A stretch of 64,000 nt of DNA from Pseudomonas sp. MAG733B (lineage in GTDB: Bacteria; Pseudomonadota; Gammaproteobacteria; Pseudomonadales; Pseudomonadaceae): assembly GCF_036884845.1 (NCBI RefSeq), contig NZ_CP145732.1:2976001-3040000 (forward strand), read 5' to 3'. Positions 34,245 through 43,549 of the stretch are shown in pieces (within the stretch, counting starts at the first letter, position 1; each line of letters starts with the position of its first letter). A program made the translations under genes and the position numbers. The notes under the pieces were generated by a model, which was not told the origin of the DNA, made no database searches, and saw nothing but the letters and a program-made list of their open reading frames with translations.

Positions 34245-35558
34245 ATGAACAACCCGAGTGCCGAAAGCCTGGCGTTGCCAGCTGCAACCGCGTCCGAACG
34301 TCCCACCAGCGTACGCTGGCGAATCTTCCTCATCATGTTGCTGCTGACCGCGATCAACTACATCGACCGCGCCTCGCTGTCGGTGGCGTTGCCGCTGATA
34401 TCCAGCGAATTCCAGATCCCACCGGCCCTTGAAGGCCTGATGCTCAGCGCGTTTTTCTGGTCCTACGCCTTGATGCAGATTCCCGGCGGCATGCTGCTGG
34501 ACCGCTTCCAGACTCGCCGCGTGATTGTCGTTGCGACTGTGGCCTGGGGCGCGTTCCAGGCGCTGGCGGCCGGTGCGCACAACTGGATCACGTTGTTGAT
34601 CACCCGCATGGGCCTGGGCGTCGCCGAGTCGCCGATCATGCCCGCCGGTGCCAAGCTCAACGGCGCCTGGCTGACCCCCAACGAACGCGGTCGCGGCGCC
34701 GTGCTGGTCGATGGCGGTGCGCCGCTTGGCAGTGCCTTCGGCGCAATCATCATTGCCGGACTGATCGGCTGGTTCGACTCCTGGCGCATCGCCTTCGTGA
34801 TCGCCGGGGTTGGCACCATGCTGGCCGGTGTGCTGGCCTGGAAATACATCCGCAATCATCCCAGCGAACACCCCAGCGTCAACGCCGCTGAGCTCAAGCA
34901 CATCACCGAGGGCAACGCCACGGTCGGCCAGCCCGGCGCGGTCACCAGCGTCCCGTTCAAGGAACTGCTCAAGGACCGCTCGGTACTGGCGATGTTCGCC
35001 GGTTACTGCTGCATCCTCAGCGTGTTCTACGGCTTGCTGACCTGGATGCCGAGCTACCTGCACCAGACCCACGGCCTGAACATTTCCGGCATGGGCGGCG
35101 CGACATTCCTGATCTTCATGTGCGGCTTCGTCGGTGAGCTGGTCGGCGGTTACCTGGGGGATAAATGGAAATCCAGCGGCGCCTCGCCGAACCTGGTGAT
35201 GCGCAGCATGTTCAGCGGCTCGGCGCTGGTCGCGGCACTGTGCATGTTGGCCACGGCCTACACCGCCGAGGCAAGTCAGGCGATCGGTTTGCTCTGCGTG
35301 GCGATGTTTTTCATTCGCTGGTGCGGCATGTACTGGTGCATTCCGTCGATCCTCGGCGGCACCTCGAAAACCGGCGTGCTGGCCGGCACCATGAACTTCT
35401 GCGGCAACATGGCCGGGGTGATCGTGCCGATCCTGATCGGTTTGATCGTGCAGTTCACCGGTTCGTATTTCCTGGTGCTGATCTTCTTCGTGGTCATGGC
35501 CATGCTGCTGGCGATATTCTCCAGCCTGATCGATTACCGCGAGCGAGGGCTGGTTTGA
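34245..35558 (+). CDS. MFS transporter (anion:cation symporter family)
   Basis: 437 residues, 12 predicted membrane segments. The first helix region reads [16 protein letters not shown], the ACS-family mark seen in GudP, phthalate and tartrate carriers, followed by [16 protein letters not shown]. Likely imports a small organic anion. Its stop is 1 bp before the FAD oxidoreductase ATG, so the pair is one transcription unit under the shared operator. Substrate probably the acid degraded by the neighbouring dehydrogenase/cyclase operon. Confidence 0.93.
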   Translation: MNNPSAESLALPAATASERPTSVRWRIFLIMLLLTAINYIDRASLSVALPLISSEFQIPPALEGLMLSAFFWSYALMQIPGGMLLDRFQTRRVIVVATVAWGAFQALAAGAHNWITLLITRMGLGVAESPIMPAGAKLNGAWLTPNERGRGAVLVDGGAPLGSAFGAIIIAGLIGWFDSWRIAFVIAGVGTMLAGVLAWKYIRNHPSEHPSVNAAELKHITEGNATVGQPGAVTSVPFKELLKDRSVLAMFAGYCCILSVFYGLLTWMPSYLHQTHGLNISGMGGATFLIFMCGFVGELVGGYLGDKWKSSGASPNLVMRSMFSGSALVAALCMLATAYTAEASQAIGLLCVAMFFIRWCGMYWCIPSILGGTSKTGVLAGTMNFCGNMAGVIVPILIGLIVQFTGSYFLVLIFFVVMAMLLAIFSSLIDYRERGLV

Positions 35559-35559
35559 C

Positions 35560-36678
35560 ATGAGTGCAGGGCAGGGCAGCGTCGATATCGATTGCGTGGT
35601 GGTCGGGACCGGTGTGGTCGGCTTGGCGGTCGCCAGGGCGATGGCCATGAGCGGGCGCGAAGTGATTGTGCTCGAGGCCACAGAAGGCATCGGCACGGGC
35701 ATCAGCTCGCGCAATTCCGAAGTGATCCACGCCGGCATCTATTACCCCGGCGGCAGCCTCAAGGCGCAGTTGTGCGTGGAGGGCAAGCAACGCCTCTACG
35801 GCTTCTGCGATGAGCGCGGCGTCAGCTATCAGCGCCTGGGCAAGTTGATCGTCGCCACCGATGAAGCGCAGCGTTCGGCCTTGCAGGTGTTGCTGGAGCA
35901 GGGTCGACGCAACGGCGTTGATGACCTGCAATGGCTGGACGCCGATCAGGCGCGGGAGTTTGAACCTGCGCTGTCCTGCGTCGCCGCGCTGTGGTCGCTG
36001 TCCACCGGGATTGTCGATTCCCACGGGCTGATGTTGGCGTTGCAGGGCGATGTCGAAGCCTGTGGCGGGGCGCTGGCGTTCCATTCGCCGCTACTGTCGG
36101 CACGCTGTATCGATCAAGGTTTCGAGCTGCACATCGGCGGTGCCGAACCCATGACCTTGAGCTGCCGCGAGTTGATCAATTGCGCCGGGTTGTCCGCGCC
36201 TGAGGTGGCGAGCCGTATCGCCGGTCTGCCTGCGCAGCACGTTGCAACGGCGCGACTGTGCAAGGGTAGCTATTTCAGCTTTAGCGGCCGCGCGCCGTTC
36301 CGGCATCTGGTGTACCCGGCGCCGGAAAGCGCAGGGCTGGGCGTGCACATGACCCTCGACCTCGGTGGTCAGGCGCGATTCGGGCCGGATGTGGAATGGG
36401 TCGATGCTGTGGATTACCGCGTGGACCCCGCTCGCGCCGACGGTTTTTATGCGGCGATTCGGCGTTATTGGCCGGGCTTGCCGGATAACAGCCTGCAACC
36501 AGCCTACAGCGGCATTCGCCCGAAAATCAGCGGCCCGGGCGAAGCGGCTGCCGACTTTTGCATCAGCGGCCCGGCCGAACATGGCGTGCCCGGTTTGGTC
36601 AATCTGTTCGGGATTGAATCACCGGGACTGACCAGTTGCCTGGCGCTGGCCGAGCGGGTCATGCGGCAGCTTGCATAA
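35560..36678 (+). CDS. FAD-dependent oxidoreductase (DAO family, L-2-hydroxyglutarate oxidase-like)
   Basis: 372 residues. Dinucleotide motif [20 protein letters not shown], then a DAO-type body with [20 protein letters not shown], a block found in L-2-hydroxyglutarate oxidase/LhgO-like proteins, and [12 protein letters not shown] near the end. Oxidises a 2-hydroxyacid or amino acid; L-2-hydroxyglutarate is one option, a pathway-specific hydroxyacid another. Co-transcribed with the MFS gene. Confidence 0.9.
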   Translation: MSAGQGSVDIDCVVVGTGVVGLAVARAMAMSGREVIVLEATEGIGTGISSRNSEVIHAGIYYPGGSLKAQLCVEGKQRLYGFCDERGVSYQRLGKLIVATDEAQRSALQVLLEQGRRNGVDDLQWLDADQAREFEPALSCVAALWSLSTGIVDSHGLMLALQGDVEACGGALAFHSPLLSARCIDQGFELHIGGAEPMTLSCRELINCAGLSAPEVASRIAGLPAQHVATARLCKGSYFSFSGRAPFRHLVYPAPESAGLGVHMTLDLGGQARFGPDVEWVDAVDYRVDPARADGFYAAIRRYWPGLPDNSLQPAYSGIRPKISGPGEAAADFCISGPAEHGVPGLVNLFGIESPGLTSCLALAERVMRQLA

Positions 36679-36788
36679 CCCCCTGTAGGAGCGAGCCTGC
36701 TCGCGATGGACCCGAGAACTGCGCGGGGTGTCAGGCAGCCAACGTCATCGTTGACGACCATCGCGAGCAGGCTCACTCCTACAGGGGG
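36679..36788. repeat. Paired REP palindrome (GTAGGAGCGAGCC variant)
   Basis: CCCTGTAGGAGCGAGCCTGC and inverted partner, with a spacer containing AACGTCATCGTTGACG, itself imperfectly palindromic. It follows the FAD oxidoreductase stop. Confidence 0.9.
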
Positions 36789-36872
36789 GACGACCGATAA
36801 TCAGCGTTCGCGCGGCGGCCCGTGGATAGCGCTATCCTTGAGGAATGCGCTCTTCGCCATCGGAGAAGTTCG

Positions 36873-37466
36873 ATGATCAATGCACGCACTGCCCGCATGC
36901 TCGCCGATTACAAACAATGGGCCAACCGGCGTCTGTTCGACAACCTTGCGCAACTGCCGCCAGGCGAAATCGAGAAAGAACGCGCCGGGATCTTCAAGAG
37001 CATGATCGGCACCCTGAACCACATCTACGTGGTCGACTGCCTCTGGCAGGCCCATCTCGAAGGCCGTGGACACGGCTTCAAGACTTCCCATGATCTGGTC
37101 CATCCCGCTTTGCCCGACCTGCGTTCGGCACAACAGGACGTCGATCACTGGTACTGCGACTGGAGCGCCCGACAAACCGATGCCTCGCTGGACAAACCCC
37201 TGAGGTTCACGTTCATGTCCGGTGAAAGCGGCACCATGAGCGCCGGTGCGATGCTGATGCACGTGGTCAACCACGCCAGCTATCACCGTGGCTGGGTGAT
37301 CCAGATGTACTTCGAAATCCCGGCCATGCCGCCGATGACCGACCTGCCGATCTACCTGCGCGAGACCGACCCGAACTTCAACTCGCTCAATGCCCCGGCA
37401 GTGGAACAGACATGTGCTCCGCAATTCGCGAGCGCAACCAACGTTCTGCCGGATCGTTATCGTTGA
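36873..37466 (+). CDS. DinB-family protein
   Basis: 197 residues from ATG 36873 (GGAGAAG upstream). Four-helix DinB fold with the metal-binding histidines in GTLNHIYVVD and MHVVNHASYHRGW. Such proteins are metal-dependent thiol (mycothiol/bacillithiol-type) transferases or of unknown role in Gram-negatives. The frame extends back to 36822 without a better ribosome site. Its last 80 bp overlap the convergent LysR gene, and the C-terminus after TDPNFNSLNAP is unlike the core, so the tail may be an extension. Confidence 0.88.
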   Translation: MINARTARMLADYKQWANRRLFDNLAQLPPGEIEKERAGIFKSMIGTLNHIYVVDCLWQAHLEGRGHGFKTSHDLVHPALPDLRSAQQDVDHWYCDWSARQTDASLDKPLRFTFMSGESGTMSAGAMLMHVVNHASYHRGWVIQMYFEIPAMPPMTDLPIYLRETDPNFNSLNAPAVEQTCAPQFASATNVLPDRYR

Positions 37467-38307
37467 CGCCATTCCAGACCATCGACAGTTCGGACAGGTT
37501 GATATCGAACGGCGGGTCATCGGCGCGCAACTGACCGCTGCCTTCGATCAACGCACACGCCGCATAATCCGGCACCGAAGCCAACATGTCGGTGCCCGCC
37601 AGCAAGGCACGCAGACCGGCGAACTGCGGCACCGCCAGCACCACCCGCCGTGAACGACCGATGCGCGCCAGATCATTATCGATGGCACCGCTCAAATCCC
37701 CGGAAAACGACACCAGCGCATGAGGCCGTTCGCAGAATTCGTCCAGGGTCAGCGGGCCTGGACGATCATCGCCGCGCAGCACCTTGACGCTCAAATCCCG
37801 CAGCTTTTTACGCTTGGCATTGGCCGGCAATTCGGTGGTGTAGCTGATCCCGACGGAAATCTCGCCGCTGGCGAGCATCGACGGCATCAACAGAAAATTC
37901 ACCCGCCGCACCACAACCACGACGTTCTGCGCCTCTTCGCGGATTTGCTTGAGCAATGGTGGAAACAAGCCGAACTCGGCATCGTCGGACAAACCGATAC
38001 GAAACACATCGCGACTGATAGACGGATCAAAATCCTTGGCCCGGCTGACCGCCCCGGAAATGGTGTCCATCGCCGGCTGCAACTCCTTGAGAATCACCAG
38101 CGCCCGCTGAGTCGGTTCCAACACCCGGCCATTGCGCACCAGCAACGGATCGTCGAACAAATCCCGCAACCGCGCCAACGCTGCGCTGACGGCGGGTTGG
38201 CCGAGGAACAGCTTCTCACCGGCGCGGGTCAGGTTTTTTTCGAACATGAGGGTTTCGAAAATCACCAACAGGTTCATGTCCACGCGGCGCAGGTCGTTGC
38301 GGTTCAT
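37387..38307 (-). CDS. LysR-family regulator
   Basis: 306 residues. HTH FLGQPAVSAALARLRDLFDD near residues 34-53 after VDMNLLVIFETLMFEKNLTRA, of the NodD/LinR-like branch. The C-terminal effector domain is complete (VVLAVPQFAGLRALLAGTD). Its 3' end overlaps the DinB gene by 80 bp tail to tail. No divergent enzyme gene lies upstream, so its target is not evident. Confidence 0.91.
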   Translation of the reverse strand: MNRNDLRRVDMNLLVIFETLMFEKNLTRAGEKLFLGQPAVSAALARLRDLFDDPLLVRNGRVLEPTQRALVILKELQPAMDTISGAVSRAKDFDPSISRDVFRIGLSDDAEFGLFPPLLKQIREEAQNVVVVVRRVNFLLMPSMLASGEISVGISYTTELPANAKRKKLRDLSVKVLRGDDRPGPLTLDEFCERPHALVSFSGDLSGAIDNDLARIGRSRRVVLAVPQFAGLRALLAGTDMLASVPDYAACALIEGSGQLRADDPPFDINLSELSMVWNGVNDNDPAERWLRSRIAEHMSVPLPGH

Positions 38308-38496
38308 GGGTGGTGGCTCGCTGGGGTTTGGGGTCTTTTGAGTAAAGCACCAAACCCTGATTTCGCGGTTACCAGGTTGAACAAATCTGTTCCATTGAGA
38401 CAGTCTGTCTTATGCTCGCGAGTGGCAAATCAGGTGGGCTCCGGATTTTATGCCGCACAGTGATGTCAGGGTGTTTGCCAGGGATCGTTTTCATTT

Positions 38497-39636
38497 TTAG
38501 AGATCAATGGCTGGAAAGAAATGGATGTCGCGTATTCGACTGATTTCAGCCTGAACGCTGTTTTCGTTGGGGTGACTAAGCGGAATTATTTCGCGAAAAT
38601 ATGTTTGGGCCGCTTCAGGAGTTGGGTGCATTATTGATGGTGCCGAAGAGTCGAACTCGCCATCCAAGGCTTTAAGTAGTGCTCTATAAGAGTAATTGCT
38701 ATTTTTAAAATCGCGCGACATGTCGTGATTTTTTGAATTTAAATATTCTAGAAGGGTATGGCGATCACTTAAAGTCTCAACATGGCTTGCTGCACTTCTC
38801 AATCGATTCGGAAGGGAATTGGTGGGGATGGAGTTCGACTGGATGGATTTTATAGCAATTTTTTGTAAGGTGGTTTCGTTATGGACTTTGATTCTTTCAG
38901 CTTGCAGGGCCTTATCGTAGTACGTTGACATAACTTTACCTTTGCTTATTGAATCATTCAGCCTTTCCATTAGCAATATTGCTGCTTCTCCTTGCGCTCT
39001 ACTGACTCCCGGTCTTAGTGTAAAATCTATTGGTGGTAGCACATTGTAAGTATAGGTTATGATTCTTGAGGTGGAATTATTTGGAAGTTTGACAATGTTG
39101 CCAACGTGTCCCGTTGGATCGCTTGTATTTATTGGGTTGCCTACACAATAAGAATAAAAATTCAACCCACCTTTGCCGAACGGGCTCCAACTGTCCGGGC
39201 TATTAAATCGCATCAGCACCGGATTAAATGCCCGATAACCATTACCCAATAAATAATGTCCGGTCACCGGGTCCGGCCGTTCACCATTGAACCCCAGCAA
39301 ACTAAGCAACCCATTTTCAGCAGGACGGTGACCATAAGGTGAATAGGCAATGCGCTGTCGCTGTTGATTGGCCTTGAGTGTGTGTAGCACCGATCGCTGT
39401 TGGTCAGTCGCCAACAGCGAGGTGTCGATTACTCCGTCGCCGCTTCGCTGCTGTGCCAGGAGCAAATCGTCCTGTTGGAAGATGGAATGCCGCACCGTCC
39501 CTTGAATCTCGGTAGCCAAGCGGCTTTTACAGTAGAAACGTTGATGCTGTGGTGCGCCCACTGGCAGATGGCTAACCAACCAATTAAGGGCATCGTAGCG
39601 ATATTGGCAGAGGACGATTTTTTCTGGCAATGGCAT
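38497..39636 (-). CDS. Rhs-repeat-associated core protein with variable C-terminal domain (putative orphan toxin)
   Basis: 379 residues from ATG 39636; the frame extends to 39855 but that part overlaps a REP. Residues 1-177 form a mini Rhs core: YRYDALNWL, SPYGHRPAENGL, GFNGERPDPVTGHYLLGNGY and the core end YSYCVGNPINTSDPTGH. Residues 178-379 are a different, polar domain (e.g. YYDKALQAERIKVHNETTLQ) whose DNA (38497-39105) is visibly AT-richer than the core, as expected for swapped polymorphic-toxin tips. I recognise no nuclease or deaminase motif. No immunity-type gene follows it downstream within 190 bp. Toxin function is inferred from architecture. Confidence 0.8.
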   Translation of the reverse strand: MPLPEKIVLCQYRYDALNWLVSHLPVGAPQHQRFYCKSRLATEIQGTVRHSIFQQDDLLLAQQRSGDGVIDTSLLATDQQRSVLHTLKANQQRQRIAYSPYGHRPAENGLLSLLGFNGERPDPVTGHYLLGNGYRAFNPVLMRFNSPDSWSPFGKGGLNFYSYCVGNPINTSDPTGHVGNIVKLPNNSTSRIITYTYNVLPPIDFTLRPGVSRAQGEAAILLMERLNDSISKGKVMSTYYDKALQAERIKVHNETTLQKIAIKSIQSNSIPTNSLPNRLRSAASHVETLSDRHTLLEYLNSKNHDMSRDFKNSNYSYRALLKALDGEFDSSAPSIMHPTPEAAQTYFREIIPLSHPNENSVQAEISRIRDIHFFPAIDL

Positions 39637-39764
39637 GAGCGAGTGCTCCGAAAGTCCGAAGTGCTGACGCTCAGTATTGGCGCTATTGCAACCGGTGGGA
39701 ACTATCAGAACTGATAGGTAAGCTTGTGTGGAGATGGGGTTCATTGGCGGAGAAGTACGCGCAA

Positions 39765-39858
39765 CCTGTGGGAGCGGGCTTGCTCGCGAAGACGGTGTGT
39801 CAGTCGACTCGAATATTGCATGACACACCGCTTTCGCGAGCAAGCCCGCTCCCACAGG
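39765..39858. repeat. Paired REP palindrome (GGGAGCGGGCTTGCTCGCGA variant)
   Basis: CCTGTGGGAGCGGGCTTGCT and its inverted partner between the DUF6124 stop and the Rhs gene. It also explains the spurious N-terminal extension (MGAGLLAKAV) of the Rhs frame. Confidence 0.9.
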
Positions 39859-39878
39859 AGTTGATTGGGATTGGGCGT

Positions 39879-40241
39879 TTACTCGGTTGGATCGAGACGA
39901 TCCAGCGCCCGGTTCACCGCCAACTCACCCAGCATGATGACCTGGGCGATGCCCAGCAGGGTGTTGCGATGTGCGCCTTCCAGGAAACCTGCCAGATCGT
40001 TGGTCATGACGTTGGCCGAGGCCAGTGATTCGCAGGCGTGGGCCAGCAGGGTCTCGGTGTCGAGGTCGGGGTTGATGGTGAACATCGTCGAGGGTTTGCG
40101 CGGTGTGGCCATGATGTTGGCGGCGGGGTTGAGGTAATGATTGAGGGCGCGCTCGGCGGCTTCATGAAATTGCTTGGAATCGGGGCTTTCGTAGGGGGAT
40201 GCCGGATCTGATTCTGGCGGGTTGGGGGTTGGTTTGATCAC
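39879..40241 (-). CDS. DUF6124-family protein
   Basis: 120 residues from GTG 40241, with AGGAG 7 bp upstream; this start gives the IKPTPNPPESDP opening that I associate with this Pseudomonas family. The rest is two-part: a proline-rich N-terminus and a helical C-terminal region (LAHACESLASANVMTNDLAG, NTLLGIAQVIMLGELAVNRA). Function unknown. Members occur in several copies per genome. It is preceded by a long structured leader (40242-40475) with a possible anti-Shine-Dalgarno element. Confidence 0.82.
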   Translation of the reverse strand: MIKPTPNPPESDPASPYESPDSKQFHEAAERALNHYLNPAANIMATPRKPSTMFTINPDLDTETLLAHACESLASANVMTNDLAGFLEGAHRNTLLGIAQVIMLGELAVNRALDRLDPTE

Positions 40242-40475
40242 GATGGAACTCCTGGGTTGTAGATTAGGAGCCATCACCCTTCGCTACCAAACGATGGGTG
40301 GCAGCCATACGCAGATTGGTAGACCGGTAGCACCCAGGAACCCGGCGCGTCCGAAGACGCCCTGCGCATGGCCGCCATAAAAATGCAGGGCGGAAAAATA
40401 CCCTGCAAATGATGGCGCGGTGCGACTGGATATACCGGGCTACCAAACCCGATCGCTGTTTTTTTCAGCGACCGG
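40242..40475 (-). promoter_or_regulatory. Structured 5' leader, candidate riboregulator of the DUF6124 gene
   Basis: In minus-strand RNA: hairpin TCGCTG-A7-CAGCGA (40471-40453); hairpin TGCAGGG/CCCTGCA (40407-40384); hairpin GCGTC-TTCG-GACGC with a cUUCGg tetraloop (40360-40347). GTTTGGTAGC occurs twice (40448-40439 and 40292-40283) and GCTACCGGTCTACC once between them (40331-40318), so either copy could pair with the central one. Near the gene, GGCTCCT (40271-40265) can pair with the AGGAG ribosome site (40253-40249). A 60-codon TTG-initiated frame (40446-40264) also lies inside and could be a leader peptide. Structure was drawn by eye. Confidence 0.55.
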
Positions 40476-40630
40476 CAAACGATAGGGCCCCGCCCCAAGG
40501 CGCACAAGCCGGCGGATTCTGGCGTAACCGTAGGCAATGACGCAAGACGTTGTAGCTTTCATCAAGTTTCGCTGACAGCCGTTAAACACGCGCCTTAAAC
40601 AGACACGAATTCTGCGTACGACATCGCTCA

Positions 40631-40724
40631 ACTGTAGGAGTGAGCCTGCTCGCGATAGCGGTGGATCAGGCACATCATCGTGTACTGACACGCCCTCATC
40701 GCGAGCAGGCTAGCTCCTACAGGG
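40631..40724. repeat. Paired REP palindrome (GTAGGAGTGAGCC variant)
   Basis: CTGTAGGAGTGAGCCTGCTC and inverted partner; one arm carries a few substitutions. It sits just after the stop of the CaiB-type gene at 40739, a convergent end. Confidence 0.88.
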
Positions 40725-40738
40725 GATAAGTGAACGGC

Positions 40739-41950
40739 TCAGGACAACGCCATTTCCGGGCAACGCAATGCATTGGAAACCAACAACGCCTCGATCTCTT
40801 CCTCGGAAAACGCAAACCCCCGCAACACCTCACACGAATGCTCGCCATTCTCCGGCGCCGGCGCATAAGGCGTTTGTGCCGCTTCAAGGCTGTTGATCGG
40901 AAACCCCGGCACCCGCACCGCGCCATGCTGCGGATGGTGCAAGTCCACCAACATGCCATTGCTGGCGATCTGCGGATGGGTCAGCACGTCGAGGTAGTCG
41001 TTGACCTTGGAGCAAAGAATGTCGGCGTCGCGCAGTACGTCCAGCCAATGCGCGACGGAGCGGGTGCGGAACACGTCGGTCAGCGCTGCGCACATGGCTT
41101 CGCGGTTAATCACCCGCTGCGCCGAGCTGGCGAAACGCGGGTCGTCGATCCACTCCGGATGCCCGAGCACTCCACACAACGCCGGCCAGCGGTTGCCGTT
41201 GTACGCAGCGACCATCAGCCAGCCATCCGCCGCTTCAAACGCTTCGTTGGGCGCGGAGTAGGGCGCGGCGCTGCCGATGCGGATCGGCAGTTTGCCGTCG
41301 CAGAGGAAACTGGACAGCGACGCCTGTTGCAGCGCCAGTGCCGAGTTCATCAGGCTGACGTCGAGGTGGCCGCCGAGGCCGTCGTTGTCCCGGGCGTGCA
41401 ACTTGGCCAACACGGCCATGCAGGCCATGTAACCGGTGACCACATCGACCACCGGCGCCTGCACCTTGGAAGGCGCGGAGCCGGGCGTGCCGATCAGGCT
41501 CATCAGCCCGGAGTCGGCTTGCAGTATGCCGTCGACGCCAGCGCGGTCGGCGTACGGACCTTGCTGGCCGTAGGCGGAAATCGAGCAGTAGATCAGGTCC
41601 GGTTTCAGCGCCGCCATGGCTTCGTAACCCAAACCGAGCCGGGCCATGACGCCGGGGCGCATGCTTTCGATCAGCACGTCGGCTTGCAACACCAGGCGTT
41701 TGATCACCGCCGCGCTGTCCGGGTGTTTGAGGTCCAGGCTCAGGCCCAGTTTGCCGCGATTGAAACCGTGAAACAGCGCGCTGTCTTCACCGATCCAGGC
41801 CGGGCCAAGGGTACGGCCCAGTTCGCCTTCATGGGGTTCGACCTTGATCACGCGCGCCCCCATGTCGGCCATCAACATGGTGGCGGTGGGGCCAGCGGCG
41901 ATCTGGGTGAAATCGAGGACGGTCAAACCGTCCAATGCCTTGCGTAACAT
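40739..41950 (-). CDS. CaiB/BaiF (class III) CoA-transferase
   Basis: 403 residues from ATG 41950, with GAGGAGGCGAAC directly upstream. Family opening LRKALDGLTVLDFTQIAAGP, ADMGARVIKVEPHEGELGR, then the body with LDLKHPDSAAVIKRL and GYEAMAALKPDLIYCSISAYG. Transfers CoA to a carboxylic acid, probably activating the pathway substrate in place of an ATP-dependent ligase. Last gene of the five-gene minus-strand operon (OB-fold, thiolase, SDR, hydratase, CaiB). Confidence 0.94.
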   Translation of the reverse strand: MLRKALDGLTVLDFTQIAAGPTATMLMADMGARVIKVEPHEGELGRTLGPAWIGEDSALFHGFNRGKLGLSLDLKHPDSAAVIKRLVLQADVLIESMRPGVMARLGLGYEAMAALKPDLIYCSISAYGQQGPYADRAGVDGILQADSGLMSLIGTPGSAPSKVQAPVVDVVTGYMACMAVLAKLHARDNDGLGGHLDVSLMNSALALQQASLSSFLCDGKLPIRIGSAAPYSAPNEAFEAADGWLMVAAYNGNRWPALCGVLGHPEWIDDPRFASSAQRVINREAMCAALTDVFRTRSVAHWLDVLRDADILCSKVNDYLDVLTHPQIASNGMLVDLHHPQHGAVRVPGFPINSLEAAQTPYAPAPENGEHSCEVLRGFAFSEEEIEALLVSNALRCPEMALS

Positions 41951-41969
41951 GTTCGCCTCCTCGGGCCGT

Positions 41970-42776
41970 TCAGCGGCCCGTGTAATTTGGCGTGCGTTTT
42001 TCGGCGAATGCCCGGCGACCTTCGATGCGGTCTTCGGTGTCGCGCAGCACACCCCAATACAGTTCGGTCAGGCGTTGCGCCTCGCGGTCGCTCAGGTGCG
42101 CGGTGCTGCGCGCCAGAGTTTGCAAGGCCTGGATCGCCAGCGGCGCTTGTCGGGCGATCAATTGCGCCAGCTCCAGCGCTCGGTCGAGCAGGGCTTCGCG
42201 AGTGGCCAGCCGTTCGGAAATCAAACCGATGTTCTCGGCACGCGCCGCGTCGATGCGCGCCCCGGTCAGGGCCATTTGCAGCGCGTGGGCCGGGGGCACG
42301 GCGCGCATCAACCGATGCAGGCCGCTGACTGCCGGAATCGAGCCGACCACTGCCTCCGGCAAACCGAACGTGGCGCTGTCGCTGGCGATGCGCAGGTCGC
42401 ATTGCAGCGCCAGTTCCAGACCGCCGCCGAGGCAATGGCCGTTGACGGCGGCGATCAGTGGCTTGTGCAGGTCGAGGTCGGTCAGGTCCATCAAGCGGAT
42501 GTACAACCCGGCGTCGGCCGCAGCATCGTCAGCCAGGAACAACGCCTCAGCGTAAGAGGCCGATGACTCTCGCGTGCTCTTCAGGTCCGCACCGACGCAG
42601 AACGCCCGTTCGCCGCTGCCGGTGATCACCGCCGCGCGCAGGTCACGACGGTCACGCACTTGCAGCAGATGACCACGCAGGGCTTGCAGTGCATCCAGGT
42701 CCAAGGCGTTGAGCGCTTGCGGCCGATCGAGGGTGATCAGCGCCACGGCGCCGTGTGTTTCGAAAGTGACTGACAT
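41970..42776 (-). CDS. Enoyl-CoA hydratase/isomerase
   Basis: 268 residues from ATG 42776. Crotonase fold with oxyanion-hole segment AFCVGADLKST and catalytic glutamates in GHCLGGGLELALQCDLRIAS and LPEAVVGSIPAVSG. Hydrates a 2-enoyl-CoA to the 3-hydroxyacyl-CoA. Fourth gene in the operon; starts 10 bp after the SDR stop. Confidence 0.94.
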   Translation of the reverse strand: MSVTFETHGAVALITLDRPQALNALDLDALQALRGHLLQVRDRRDLRAAVITGSGERAFCVGADLKSTRESSASYAEALFLADDAAADAGLYIRLMDLTDLDLHKPLIAAVNGHCLGGGLELALQCDLRIASDSATFGLPEAVVGSIPAVSGLHRLMRAVPPAHALQMALTGARIDAARAENIGLISERLATREALLDRALELAQLIARQAPLAIQALQTLARSTAHLSDREAQRLTELYWGVLRDTEDRIEGRRAFAEKRTPNYTGR

Positions 42777-42786
42777 GGCGCTCACC

Positions 42787-43545
42787 TCACACACTGGCCG
42801 AGGACAGGCTGCGTCCGCCGCACACGTACAGGGTTTGCCCGGTGACATAGCTGCTGGCCGGGGCGAGGAAAAACTCCACGGCGTTGGCGATGTCATCCGG
42901 CGTGCCGATGCGTTTTACCGGCACGGTGTCCTTGAGTTTGGCTTGCACTTCGGGGGCGAAACTCTGGAACAGCGGTGTGTCGACGATGCCCGGTGCGATG
43001 GCGTTGACGGTGATGCCCTTGGCGGCGAATTCGATGGCCAGGCTGCGGGTCAGGCTGACCACGCCGCCCTTGGCCGCCGAATAGTTGGCCTGGCCGAAAC
43101 CGCCGAGCCAGGCCCGGGACGACATGTTGACGATGCGCCCGAAGCCGTTCTCCAGCATCAGCGGCAGTGCCGCTTTGCAGCAGAGAAATTGCGCCCGCAG
43201 GTTGGTGTCGACCACCAGGTCCCAGTCTTGCTCGGTCATGTTGAGGAAGCGCTTGTCGCGCACAACACCGGCGTTGTTCACCAGGAAATCCAGGCGATTG
43301 TGGGCCTCGCGTATCTGCACGAAAGCGGCGTTGACGGCTTCGCCTTCGGTCAGGTCCAGAGCGATTCCGGCGACTTGTAAACCTTGCGATTGCAGTGCAT
43401 CGACGCTGCTGTTCAGCGCCTGTTCGTCGCGGTCCAGCAGGTAGACGAACACACCTTGCTGCGCCAGACGTTGGGCAATAGTGAGGCCGATGCCGCGGGC
43501 TGCGCCGGTCACGACTGCGACTTGGCCGATAGAAAAATTGTTCAT
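42787..43545 (-). CDS. SDR dehydrogenase (probable 3-hydroxyacyl-CoA dehydrogenase, FabG-like)
   Basis: 252 residues from ATG 43545. VVTGAARGIGLTIAQRLAQQ, NNAGV in FLVNNAGVVRDK, Ser in IVNMSSRAWLGG and YxxxK in ANYSAAKGGVVSLTRS. In this operon it is best placed to oxidise the hydroxyacyl-CoA made by the hydratase at 41970, replacing a classical HADH. It begins 4 bp after the thiolase stop. Confidence 0.93.
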   Translation of the reverse strand: MNNFSIGQVAVVTGAARGIGLTIAQRLAQQGVFVYLLDRDEQALNSSVDALQSQGLQVAGIALDLTEGEAVNAAFVQIREAHNRLDFLVNNAGVVRDKRFLNMTEQDWDLVVDTNLRAQFLCCKAALPLMLENGFGRIVNMSSRAWLGGFGQANYSAAKGGVVSLTRSLAIEFAAKGITVNAIAPGIVDTPLFQSFAPEVQAKLKDTVPVKRIGTPDDIANAVEFFLAPASSYVTGQTLYVCGGRSLSSASV

Positions 43546-43549
43546 GGCT

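Noticed and set aside
34185..35738. 517-codon minus-strand frame antisense to the MFS gene
   Set aside because: His/Gln-rich shadow of hydrophobic codons; the plus frame has 12 membrane segments and a good start.
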